Shown here: positions 10,301-18,500 of the stretch, piece by piece
Position numbering within the stretch: position 1 is the stretch's first letter
How the letters are laid out: each line of letters opens with the position of its first letter
Origin: Acrocarpospora pleiomorpha
GTDB taxonomy: Bacteria > Actinomycetota > Actinomycetes > Streptosporangiales > Streptosporangiaceae
Reading direction: 5' to 3'
DNA: 64,000 nucleotides
NCBI RefSeq assembly: GCF_009687885.1
Contig: NZ_BLAF01000035.1
Location: forward strand, 51,573-115,572
The notes under the pieces: generated by a model
Seen by the model: only the letters and a program-made list of their open reading frames with translations
Told to the model about the DNA's origin: nothing
The model's database searches: none
Translations under genes and position numbers: made by a program

Positions 10301-10409
10301 CGACCTACCCGCCAACGCCACCGAAGCCTGCCTCGCGGGCTCCTACTCACCCCGCCAGGGAGAGACCTACCGTTTCTTCGGCTGCGACGCCGTCCGCATG
10401 TTCCCCTGA
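7392..10409 (+). CDS. Secreted metzincin-type metallopeptidase with DUF11-like repeat
   Basis: About 1005 residues. Arg-rich start and hydrophobic helix (residues 1-28) ending in an AxA site predict Sec export. The mid-region holds Asp/Asn/Gly-rich calcium-binding-like stretches (DADGDGLLDG; further DNNGDG-type runs near 295-345). The zinc motif HELGHTLLLDH covers 428-438 and fits HExxHxxxxxH, although the usual Gly is Leu. SIMNY with Met454 gives the Met-turn, so this is a metzincin. After about residue 615 comes a DUF11-type module (TYTVTVTNEGDAP) and a second similar beta module. The C-terminal domain starts AINIVPGLNPN. ATG follows GGAGGGGAAG. A strong hairpin terminator follows the stop. 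The peptidase substrate is unknown. Confidence 0.85.
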   Translation: MALRRWWIAASAAILLVAALLPPMAARAVATKPLTITITKVRCVDDCRNEGLEAAGESAADFYAKVFINGVEHRTPRGAEDQELIEPYWAVTQQVDENAQSVPVAIQLWDHDSTSGDDLGDTSPRNDDNNLDFTVNYADGRWSGDVNWPQSCATGDGDDDDEPRVEVCFDVSPTPGSDADGDGLLDGWERNGYNDNGDGTIDVDLPAMGADPNHKDLFLELDYEQGRNLSKSDVTAMKAAFAAAPKNAGTLAGTRGGVSAQPNPDGARGINLHVDMGNLADANLREGTAAGTCHDGLDNNGDGLTDGRDTGDCLNLDGDVEDPLPGNCGNNADDDGDGRADADDPDCLIGDDLGANGRGNMISGLTACDLDDAFYAAKNLMFDKPRRLIFRYGISANPDGCTDPPGGSGEYGGNDFIDFNNDGVSVMHELGHTLLLDHGGFEDDNCKPNYVSIMNYFLSGAGIARQGGGRILDYSPPRVAFDGESRGNAPLANLIENQLNENVIVDDADPANRFVFVNGAGRRAPRDLDVRPDWNGDRADPPYENPVIANIDTVGLNGEPVECMNASTDSTLRGSDDWTFISLPFRQFGDSANAPVHRADHHEPTAARLEAIWRDLNTTDLAVTVADAPDPVAAGTELTYTVTVTNEGDAPATSVRVVDTLPAVVTYTGASTPCTASGATVTCNLGELGAGGTRQFTLRASVPAGLVHANGGPKTLTNRAVVSNLAGPDSESADNEASTATRVVAVADLSVTALQATAPSQILIGQTLPVTVTGTVANSGPSTPMNATLTTAATAASGASITPASTTTPVAALAAGTPQTVQKTLTIGCAQPGPHTYTVTGTVTPASTDDSDPTPANNQRQATFTVDCIVPVAINIVPGLNPNLVNLAHGVVPVAALTTRAGEYNLPLAFDATKIKPETVRFGTRNGAAAHGAPPIHNIGIKTLSIERGPLEIVIDLDLDMLMTFTAHDTDLPANATEACLAGSYSPRQGETYRFFGCDAVRMFP

Positions 10410-10421
10410 CCCCACAACCCA

Positions 10422-10451
10422 ACGCGCGGCCCGCTCCGGCGGGCCGCGCGT
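10422..10451 (+). terminator. Hairpin terminator after the metzincin gene
   Basis: A perfect 13-bp stem (ACGCGCGGCCCGC with its complement) around a TCCG loop starts 13 bases after the stop codon, followed by TCTTTC. The convergent gene ends at 10510, so it may act in both directions. Confidence 0.8.
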
Positions 10452-10460
10452 CTTTCGGCG

Positions 10461-10503
10461 GCCAATGATAAGCGCACTTATAATAGGCAGACTTATTATT
10501 GGC
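10461..10503. repeat. AT-rich inverted repeat between convergent genes
   Basis: GCCAATGATAAG (10461-10472) and CTTATTATTGGC (10492-10503) are reverse complements with one mismatch. The interior holds a smaller palindrome ATAAG-CGCA-CTTAT (10468-10481). The AT content is far above the surroundings. It may be the terminator of the minus-strand gene ending at 10510, or an operator relic. Confidence 0.5.
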
Positions 10504-10509
10504 TTCCGG

Positions 10510-11733
10510 TCAGCCGGTCAGGGCTGTGGTGTCGAGGAGCCAGTACTTTTCGGGGACGGCGAAGAGGGCGTCGACGCCCTGGTGGGTCATCGCGAAGGTG
10601 GCGGCGGAGCGGACCAGGTTGCGTTTGGACTCGCTTTTGGGGGCGGTGGTGGCCTTGTCGGGGGTGGCCCAGTAGACGAGGGGGTCGGCGACGCCGGGGT
10701 TGACGCCGCCGGCGCCGAGGACGGGCTCGGTGCCGTAGAGGGTCATCAGGGTGGCGGTGATGCCGGTGTCCAGGTCGTAGACGATCGAGCTGGGGGCCTT
10801 GTCGCCGGCGGGGGAGCCGCGCGGGGGGACGGTCTGCAGGAGCAGGTAGCGCTGGCCGAGCAGGCCGAACGGGAAGACCACCCAGGGCGGGAGCATGGCG
10901 CGGCGGGAGCCGTCGGGGCGCTGCACGAAGACGCGCACCGTGGTGGTGGAGACGATCTGGGTGCCGACGCACCAGCGAGGGCCGCAGGTGATGTCGGCGT
11001 CGGCGGGGGCGCGGACGGTGATGCGCTCGCCGGTGGCCAGGTTGAGCAGGCGGCGGTTGTCGCCGATCCACGGCCAGTCCTTCAGCCGCATGCCGTCGGT
11101 GTTCTGGATCCGCTGGACGTCGCCGCCCTTGAGCGGGATGCGGTCGAGGCCGCCCGCCGGGAAGGTCCAGAACAGGTCCTCGCCGCTGATGGCGAGTTTG
11201 GGGTCGCGGCCGACGGTGACGCCGGGGATGGTGGCGAGCAGCAGGGCCTCGCCGCCGTCGGCGGGCATGGTCCAGAGCTCGCCGACCGTGCCCGACTTCT
11301 CCTCGACGGTTCGGTACCAGGCGACCGCGCCGTCCGCGGCGACGGCCGAGGTGATCTCGTGTTCCTCGCGGCCCCGCCGGTTCGGGATCGTGCCCAGCGG
11401 CACGCCCAGGCCCATCTGGAGGTTGAAGGCGATGAGCGTGGACTCCTTGCCCGGGTCGCCGACCTCCTCCATGAGCACCCGGGTCGCGTCCATCCGGGCC
11501 AGCGGGCGCAGCGCCCAGTCCCGGAACGACCAGGCCGGGATCTTGGCCACGGCCTCCGGCCAGACCTCCCGTACGGACGGGAAGGCGGCCAATTGGGCCG
11601 GGAACGACGGCGCGGCCAGCGGGCGCGGCGGCGGTGTGACCGAGGGCGGACGGACCAGCAGCGCGGTCACGCCCGCCAGGACTAAGACGAGAAATCCAAC
11701 GAAGGCGATATCACCCCAGGATCTCCGCGCCAC
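10510..11733 (-). CDS. Membrane-anchored protein of unknown function, possibly beta-propeller-like
   Basis: About 407 residues with GTG start after GGGGGAGG. A short cytoplasmic tail and one membrane helix (about residues 9-27, FVGFLVLVLAGVTALLV) are followed by a Pro-rich linker and an extracytoplasmic domain. That domain has recurring patterns such as AVAWYRT..GELWTMPADGGEALLL and GEDLFWTFPAGGLDRIPLKGG, which suggest WD/YncE-like blades. No catalytic motif is seen. It is divergent from the pseudokinase gene at 11964. I do not recognise a specific family, and the propeller call is by repeat pattern only. Confidence 0.6.
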   Translation of the reverse strand: MARRSWGDIAFVGFLVLVLAGVTALLVRPPSVTPPPRPLAAPSFPAQLAAFPSVREVWPEAVAKIPAWSFRDWALRPLARMDATRVLMEEVGDPGKESTLIAFNLQMGLGVPLGTIPNRRGREEHEITSAVAADGAVAWYRTVEEKSGTVGELWTMPADGGEALLLATIPGVTVGRDPKLAISGEDLFWTFPAGGLDRIPLKGGDVQRIQNTDGMRLKDWPWIGDNRRLLNLATGERITVRAPADADITCGPRWCVGTQIVSTTTVRVFVQRPDGSRRAMLPPWVVFPFGLLGQRYLLLQTVPPRGSPAGDKAPSSIVYDLDTGITATLMTLYGTEPVLGAGGVNPGVADPLVYWATPDKATTAPKSESKRNLVRSAATFAMTHQGVDALFAVPEKYWLLDTTALTG

Positions 11734-11963
11734 GGGACCTCCCCCTTGTTGTCAGGCGATTTCATCGTGAATTGCGGGGCCCTATCTGTCGAGAGGCGGG
11801 CTCGACACCGGAAGTGTAGGTGGCTAACGTCCGTAGATGAGGTGATCTGATCCGCAGTTAACGAGAAACCTGTCTCATGGCCAGCCGCAAGCCGCCGACC
11901 AGGCGACGCACCGCCGCGGCCGTCCGAGATCACAGCTTTCTCATTAGATCCTGGGAGGCCGTT

Positions 11964-13139
11964 ATGGCGGACCCGGACATAGCCTGGCCCGAGGAGAACC
12001 TCGAGCAGGTGGACGGAGAGGGCGGCGAAGCGGACGTGGGCGACGGGGCCAACTTACGCCTGCTGATCAGGGAAGAGGGCGCGACCGGATTCGCGGCGGC
12101 GCTGCTGGTGCTGAAAGGCGCGCTGATCGCGCTGGCGGCGGACCATCGGGACGGGGCCGCGCATCCGGACCTGGCGCCCGAGAACGTGATCGTCACCCCG
12201 GCCGGGGGGATCCGGCTGGTCGCCGACCCGGCCGAGGCGCCCGCGTACAAGGCGCCGGAACTGTGGCGGGGCGCGCCCGCCAGCCCGGCGAGCGACATCT
12301 ACGCGGTGACCGCCGTGTTCTTCGAATGCCTCACCGGCGGGCCGCCGTTCGACGCGGCCGCGGCGGCGCGGCTGGGCTGGCTGCACCGGACCGTGCCGCC
12401 GCCGGTCGAGCAGGTGCCGGAAGGGCTGCGGCGGCTGGTCGAGCGCGGCCTGTCCAAGGCCCCGCAGCACCGGCCGTCCTCGGCCGCGGCCTTCGCCGCC
12501 GAGGTGGAGGCGGTGGCGGTGGCCGCGCTCGGCCCCGACTGGGAGCGGCCCGGCCGGGTCGCCCTGGCCGCCCTCGCGTCCTCCCACGCCTCCGCCGTCC
12601 CCGAGGAGCCGGTAGAGCCCCCAGCCCCCCGGCCCAGCCGCGTCAAGGTCGCCACCCTGGTGGCCCTCGCCGCGGCCGCGGTCGTCGTGGTGGCCGTCTC
12701 CGCCGGCGATCGGCCGTCGCGGCAGTCGTACCAGGCCGCGCAGCCGCAGCCCCGTCCGGCGGTGACGCTGCTCCCGACGCCCAGCCTGGTGACCGTCCAG
12801 CCGGCCGAGAACAGCGAGCCGCTCCCGGTGCACCACAAACCGGTGGTGATCGCCGAGGAGACCGGCGCCCCGCGCACCGCCAAGCCGCGAAAGAGCTCGA
12901 CGCCCACGCCCACGGCGAAGGACGACCCCTCGAAATCGCACGCTCCGAGCGCCGAGCCCGAGGATGACCCGGCGACCGTGCCGGACGGCGAGTCGAAGCA
13001 GCCGCCGCCCCCCGCCTCCGAGCCGACCAGCGCGCCTATCCTGGAGGTCGAGGCCTCCGTCGAGCTGCCGATTCTCGGCGGCAACGGCCTGGACGTGTCG
13101 GTGGGCGTGCAGACCGGGCTGCTGGGCCTGTCCCTGTAG
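11964..13139 (+). CDS. Membrane-anchored protein-kinase-like protein lacking the N-lobe (pseudokinase)
   Basis: About 391 residues from the ATG at 11964 (GGGAGG upstream); an ATG at 11877 lacks a ribosome site. It keeps C-lobe landmarks of a Ser/Thr kinase: HPDLAPEN (67-74) in place of HRDxxxxN, APEL (97-100) and SDIYAVTAVFFECLTGGPPF. The glycine loop and the VAIK lysine are absent, and the DFG position reads DPA, so it should not be a normal kinase. A helix near 225-245 (VATLVALAAAAVVVVAVSAG) is followed by a Pro/Thr/Ser-rich extracytoplasmic tail. It is 18 bases upstream of the phosphopantetheinyl transferase gene and probably co-transcribed. It may act as a sensor or scaffold. Confidence 0.75.
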   Translation: MADPDIAWPEENLEQVDGEGGEADVGDGANLRLLIREEGATGFAAALLVLKGALIALAADHRDGAAHPDLAPENVIVTPAGGIRLVADPAEAPAYKAPELWRGAPASPASDIYAVTAVFFECLTGGPPFDAAAAARLGWLHRTVPPPVEQVPEGLRRLVERGLSKAPQHRPSSAAAFAAEVEAVAVAALGPDWERPGRVALAALASSHASAVPEEPVEPPAPRPSRVKVATLVALAAAAVVVVAVSAGDRPSRQSYQAAQPQPRPAVTLLPTPSLVTVQPAENSEPLPVHHKPVVIAEETGAPRTAKPRKSSTPTPTAKDDPSKSHAPSAEPEDDPATVPDGESKQPPPPASEPTSAPILEVEASVELPILGGNGLDVSVGVQTGLLGLSL

Positions 13140-13157
13140 CCGACCCTGGAGGGTTCA

Positions 13158-13787
13158 TTGATCGAGAAGATCCTGCCGGCGTGGGTGGAGAGCGCCGAGG
13201 CGTTCGCCGATCCGGTGGAGGCCACCCTGTTCCCCGAGGAGGAGCGGTACATCGCGAAGGCGGTGGACAAGCGGCGGCGGGAGTTCACCACGGCGCGCCA
13301 CTGCGCGCGGCAGGTCATGGCCAGGCTCGGAATCCCGCCCGCGCCGATCGTGCCGGGCGAGCGCGGCGCGCCGGGCTGGCCGCCGGGCGTGGTCGGGGCG
13401 ATGACCCACTGCGACGGCTACCGCGCCGCCGCGCTCTCCGTCGAAGCGGTCACGGTCGGCATTGACGCAGAGCCGGACGCGCCGCTGCCGGAGGGCGTGC
13501 TGGACACGATCGCGCTTCCCGGCGAGCGGCAGGCGCTCGGCGAGCTGGACGACTCGGTGCACTGGGACCGGCTGCTGTTCAGCGCCAAGGAGTCGGTCTA
13601 CAAGGCCTGGTTCCCGCTGGCCCGCCGCTGGCTCGGCTTCGAGGAGGCGGAGATCACCCTCGACCCGGCGGGCACGTTCGCCGCCCGCCTGCTGGTCCCG
13701 GGGCCGCGCGGGCTCACCGGCTTCGACGGGCGCTGGCTGCGCGAGTCTGGCCTGGTGGTGACCGCGATCACGCTGGACTTTAACTAG
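13158..13787 (+). CDS. 4'-phosphopantetheinyl transferase (EntD/Sfp superfamily)
   Basis: About 209 residues, TTG start after CTGGAGGG. It transfers phosphopantetheine from CoA to carrier-protein serines. The magnesium-binding signature VGIDAEP lies near residue 100 and the second signature FSAKESVYKAW near 142-152, with GAMTHCDGY just before the first. These fit the EntD-like branch (monomeric, ~210-230 residues) used for NRPS and siderophore carriers. It is the only such enzyme in the window and a likely activator of the C-A-T synthetase at 4157-7213, although it could serve any carrier in the cell. The next gene is convergent. Confidence 0.92.
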   Translation: MIEKILPAWVESAEAFADPVEATLFPEEERYIAKAVDKRRREFTTARHCARQVMARLGIPPAPIVPGERGAPGWPPGVVGAMTHCDGYRAAALSVEAVTVGIDAEPDAPLPEGVLDTIALPGERQALGELDDSVHWDRLLFSAKESVYKAWFPLARRWLGFEEAEITLDPAGTFAARLLVPGPRGLTGFDGRWLRESGLVVTAITLDFN

Positions 13788-13865
13788 AAAGTCGTGATCT
13801 GGACAGCCGCGACGGTGAATCGTCTGGTCGGCGGCTATGCGGCTGGCTATGGGACGGGTTTCTGG

Positions 13866-14690
13866 TTAACCGGGAAGGATCTGCCGCAAAACTCCGGGCG
13901 GGGCCGCGCGCGGACGCCACTCGCGCGGGTAGCCGAGCGAGACCTCCTCGAAGCGCACGCCGTCATACCAGGTGGTGCGGGGGATGTGCAGGTGGCCGTA
14001 GACGACCGTGCGGGCGTTGAAGCGCAGGTGCCAGTCGGCGGTCCGCTCGGTGCCGCACCAGATCGCGAACTCCGGATAGCGCAGCACGAACGTCGGATCC
14101 CTGACCAGCGGATAGTGGTTGACCAGGATGGTCGCCGTGCCGGGCGGGAGCTCGCTCAGGCGGCGCTCGGTCTCGTCCAGGCGGGCCTGGCACCAGGCGT
14201 CGATGCTCGGGTAGGGGTCGGGGTGGAGCAGCATCTCGTCGGTGCAGACGACCCCGGCCGCGTGGGCGATCCGCAGCGCCTCCGCCTTCGTGGTGACCCC
14301 CGGCATCCGGTAGGTGTAGTCGTAGAGCAGCAGCAGCGGCGCCACCGTGACCGGCCCCTCCGGCCCGGTCCAGATCGGGTACGGATCCTCCGGCGTCACC
14401 ACCCCGAGCTCCCGGCACGACTTCACCAGCCGCTCGTACCGCTCCACGCCGCGGATCTGGTCCGGGTCGGAGGGATGGGTCCACAGGTCGTGGTTGCCCG
14501 GCGCCCACACCACCTTCTCGAACCGGGACGCCAGCAGGCCCAGCGCCCACTCGATGTCGGCGGCCTTCTCCGAGATGTCTCCCGGCACCAGCAGCCAGTC
14601 CGACGTCGTCCGCGGCCGGATCCGCTCGACGATCTCGCGGTTCTCCGGATACCCGATGTGCAGATCGCTGAGGGCCAGCAGAAAACTCAT
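13866..14690 (-). CDS. Calcineurin-like metallophosphoesterase
   Basis: About 274 residues. The family motifs appear in order: ALSDLHIG (DxH), VPGDIS (GD), APGNHDLW (GNHD), LVNHYPL (H) and VVYGHLHIPR (GHxH). It is a cytosolic two-metal phosphohydrolase with unknown substrate. The ATG at 14690 puts the DxH motif at residues 9-11 as usual; the frame extends to 14750 but that would add an atypical N-terminus. It is divergent, with an 80-bp gap, from a P-loop kinase-like gene. That pairing recalls nucleic-acid end-healing or nucleotide-repair pairs, but nothing else here supports such a role. Confidence 0.88.
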   Translation of the reverse strand: MSFLLALSDLHIGYPENREIVERIRPRTTSDWLLVPGDISEKAADIEWALGLLASRFEKVVWAPGNHDLWTHPSDPDQIRGVERYERLVKSCRELGVVTPEDPYPIWTGPEGPVTVAPLLLLYDYTYRMPGVTTKAEALRIAHAAGVVCTDEMLLHPDPYPSIDAWCQARLDETERRLSELPPGTATILVNHYPLVRDPTFVLRYPEFAIWCGTERTADWHLRFNARTVVYGHLHIPRTTWYDGVRFEEVSLGYPREWRPRAAPPGVLRQILPG

Positions 14691-14770
14691 GGTCGAAAGT
14701 CTCTCAAGTGCACCGGGCGCGGCGGCAGGGGGGTTGAGGATCCCTGTCAACGCCCGGTAGCCGTTATCGT

Positions 14771-15388
14771 GTGCTGCATGCCTTCTCGAGTGCGGGCCTG
14801 ATGCCCAGGAGCACCGCGCTGGAGATCGTGTTCCCGCCGCGGGCTCTCGTCCTGCTCACCGGCCTGCCCGGCGCGGGCAAGAGCACCCTGCTCGACCAGC
14901 TGTACGGCTTGCGCGGCGACGAGCCCCGCCCCGTCCTGCACGATGGCACCCTGGTGATCGACTCCCGCCAGGCCCGGGTCCGCTGGGCCCGCCTGCTCGC
15001 GCGCCTGCCCCGCCGGGGCCGCAGCCTGGTCGTGCATCTCGCTCACACGTGGCGGATCGTCCGCAGCCTCCCGAACGGGCGGCCCGTGGTCGCCCACTCC
15101 CGGGCGGCCTGGCCGCACCTGCTGTACGGCTTCGCCCTGCTGGCCCGCCTCACCGGCCGCCAGCTCCACGTGATCATGCTGGACGTGCCGGCGGAGACGG
15201 CCATGGCCGGGCAGATCGCGCGCGGCCGGGTCGTGCCGGAGGTGACCTTCGACCGGCACCGCCGCCGCTGGCGGGTGCTGCTGGACCGGGCCAGGACCGG
15301 CGCGCTGCCACCCGCGCACGGCGTACGCGTCCTCGACCGCCCCTCGGCGGACCGGTTACGTCGAATCGTTTTCGAACGTTCCCGGTGA
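14771..15388 (+). CDS. P-loop kinase-like ATP-binding protein
   Basis: About 205 residues. Walker A is GLPGAGKST (31-39) directly after a hydrophobic strand. DVPAETAMAGQIARGR and RHRRRWRVLLDRA look like the lid region of small-molecule or polynucleotide kinases and zeta-type kinases. No receptor or toxin partner is visible. The start is uncertain: neither GTG 14771 nor ATG 14801 has a good ribosome site. It is divergent from the metallophosphoesterase. The 3' end is followed by the GH115 promoter region. Confidence 0.75.
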   Translation: MLHAFSSAGLMPRSTALEIVFPPRALVLLTGLPGAGKSTLLDQLYGLRGDEPRPVLHDGTLVIDSRQARVRWARLLARLPRRGRSLVVHLAHTWRIVRSLPNGRPVVAHSRAAWPHLLYGFALLARLTGRQLHVIMLDVPAETAMAGQIARGRVVPEVTFDRHRRRWRVLLDRARTGALPPAHGVRVLDRPSADRLRRIVFERSR

Positions 15389-15475
15389 AACGTACATGGG
15401 ATGGCCCTGCGTACTTGTCATCCGTGGTTGACCAGGTCAGTCGTCGGGTCTAACATCCCGGGTTGCGTCGATGGT

Positions 15476-15504
15476 GAAAGTTTCGTGTGGATAAAGAAAC
15501 TTTC
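15476..15504. promoter_or_regulatory. Tandem operator-like palindromes upstream of the GH115 gene
   Basis: GAAAGTTTC (15476-15484) and GAAACTTTC (15496-15504) are each near-palindromic, are reverse complements of each other, and have centres exactly 20 bp apart (two helical turns). They lie 28 bp before the start codon. CGAA-N-TTCG-like sites are known upstream of actinobacterial xylanase genes and fit LacI-family repression. Which protein binds is unknown. Confidence 0.55.
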
Positions 15505-15531
15505 GGAGAACTCGCACCCGGAGGTCGCGTC

Positions 15532-18500
15532 ATGGCAAGGCTCTCCGCAGGTTCAGTTGTGTCCAGAATCCTGTTAGCCGCTGGGGTGGTGATCGCGGCC
15601 GGCGTCACGGCCGTGCCCGCCGAGGCGGGTGCCCAGCACGGTTCCTACATCGTCGGCAGTCCGGGAAACGGGCGATTCCCCCTGGTCGCCGGGGGCCGGG
15701 CGGCTCCGCTGGTGGTCAGCGCCGACGACTATCCCGGCGTGGTCAGGGCGGTCGGCGACCTGCGGTCCGACATCCAGAAGGTGACCGGCGTGCGCCCCGC
15801 CGTGTCCGGCCAGGCCCAGGGCGAGGTGGTGATCGTCGGCACGCTCGGGCACAGCCCGCTCGTGGACGGCCTGGTCGCCGCCGGGAAGCTGGACGTCTCC
15901 AGCATCGCGGGCAAGTGGGAGACCACCATCGAGCAGGTCGTGCGCGACCCGTTGCCCGGCGTGCGGAGCGCGTTCGTGATCGCCGGAAGCGACCAGCGCG
16001 GCACGATCTTCGGGGTTTACGACGTGTCCAAACAGATCGGCGTCTCGCCCTGGTACTGGTGGGACGACGTGCCGATCAGGCATCGGAGCTCGCTCTACGT
16101 CGAGCCGGGGCGGCACACCCAGGGCACTCCCGCCGTGAAGTACCGGGGCTTCTTCATCAACGACGAGAACCCGGCGCTCGGCACCTGGGGGCCCGAGTTC
16201 TTCGGCCCGGGCCTCGCGCCCGGCTTCGAGGGCGGGTTCAACCGGCACCTGTTCGCGAAGGTCTTCGAGACCATGCTGCGGCTGAAGGCCAACTATCTGT
16301 GGCCCGCCGTGTGGGGGCGGGCGTTCGCCGAGGACGATCCGCAGAACCACGCCACCGCCAAGGCGTACGGGGTGGTGATGGGCACCTCGCACGAGGCGCC
16401 GATGATGCGCGGCATCGAGGAGTGGAACCGGCACGCGGTGGCCGCCGTACGCGACTCGGCCGGGAACATCGTCACGCCGGGCCGTGACCCCTACGGGGGA
16501 ACCGGCGAGTGGAGCTTCCGGCGCAACCCCGACGCGATCAAGGCGTACTGGCGGGACGGGATCCGCCGGATGCGGGACGAGGACTTCGAGGGCGTCGTCA
16601 CGCTCGGCATGCGTGGCAACGGCGACGTGAGCCTGCCCGACGGCGACGGCATCGAGCTGATGCGCGGCATCATCGACAGCGAGCGCGAGATCCTCGCCCA
16701 GGAGTCCGGCCGGGACGTCACGGAGGTCCCGCAGGTGTGGACCCTCTACAAGGAGGTCCAGCGGTACTGGGACCGCGGCCTGCGCGTGCCCGACGACGTG
16801 ACCGTCGTCTTCACCGACGACAACTGGGGCAACATGCGCAAGCTGCCCGACCAGAGCATGCCGCCCCGCGCCGGCGGCTACGGCCTCTACTACCACTACG
16901 ACTACGTTGGCGGCGGCCGCAACTACAAGTGGGTGGACACCAACCAGCTGCCCAACATCTGGGAGCAGCTCAACCTCTCCTATGAGTACGGCGTGGACCG
17001 GCTCTGGGTGGTCAACGTCGGCGACATGAAGAACGAGGAACTCCCGCTCCAGTTCTTCCTCGACTACGCCTGGAACCCGGACAAATGGCCGCTGGAGAAA
17101 CTGCCCGAATGGGAGAAGCAGTACGCGGCCCAGAACTTCGGCGACAGCAAGGCCGAGGCCGTCGCCGACGTCCTGCACACCTACGCCGCCCTGCAGTCCC
17201 GCCGCAAGCCGGAACTGCTCAACCGCCTGATCGGCCTGGACCCGGCCAAGGACCTGTCCACCGACTCCAGCGCGGTGCTCTACGACGACCAGGCCAGCCC
17301 CTACAGCCTGACCAACTACCGCGAACTGGAACGCGTGACCGCCGAGTGGGCCGCCCTGTCCGCCCAGGCCGAGAAGATCGGCCGCCAGCTCGGCAGCGCC
17401 GCCCAGGACGCCTACTTCCAGCTCGTGCTCTACCAGGTCAAGGCCACCGCCAACCTGTACGCGCTGCGCCTGGCCGAGTTCAACAACCTCCGCTACGCGG
17501 CGCAGGGCCGGGCCGCCACCAACGACCTCGCCGCGCTGGCCGAGGCCAGGTTCGCCGACGACCAGGCACTCAACCAGCACTACAACACCGGCCTGGCGGG
17601 CGGGAAGTGGAAGAACTGGCAGCTCCAGCCCAAGATCGGGTACGGCGACATCGCCCGCTACGGCCCGAACGCGCCCTGGCAGCAGCCCGAGCTCAACAAC
17701 GTCGCGCTGCCCGACGAGATCTTCCCCGCGGTCAAGCGCATCCAGCTGCCCGCCGCCGCCGAGATGGGCGTGGCCGTGGACGGCTCGAACGCCTGGTGGC
17801 CGAACGCGACGACGCCGGCGGTGCTGCCCGCGTTCAGCCCGTACCAGAGCCAGCCGGAGCAGTACATCGAGGTGTTCAACCGGGGCACGACGGCGTTCGA
17901 CTACCAGATCAGGCCGTCGGTCTCCTGGCTGAAGGCCGAGCCCAGCAGGGGCAGGCTGGACAAGCAGGTCCGCAGCACGCTGCGGGTGGACTGGTCGAAG
18001 GCGCCCAAGGGCACCACCAACGTGCCGATCACCGTCACCGGGCCCGGCGGGTCCAGGGTGGTCGTTCAGGCGGTCGTGCAGAAGCCGAACGTGTCGCAGG
18101 TCAAGGGGTTCGTCGAGGCGAACGGGTATGTGTCGATCGAGGCGGACAAGTACACCAAGGCGGTCTCCTCCGGCGGGGTGTCGTGGCGGCGCATTCCGGG
18201 CATCGGCCGTACCGGATCGGGTCTGACGCCGGTGCCGGTCACGGCGGCGCGGCAGACGCCGGGCGGGAACAGCCCGCGGCTGGAATACACGATGCACCTG
18301 TTCAGCACCGGTCCCGTCAAGGTCACGGCCTACCTGTCGCCGCGTAACAACGTGCTGCCCACCGATGGCCTCAAGTACGCGGTCTCGATCGACGACGGCG
18401 TCCCGCAGGTGGTGGACGTCATCGCCGCCACCGGCTCGAACGACACCGTGATGAACCGCCAGTGGGAGCGCAACACCTCCGACAACGTCAACCGGACGGT

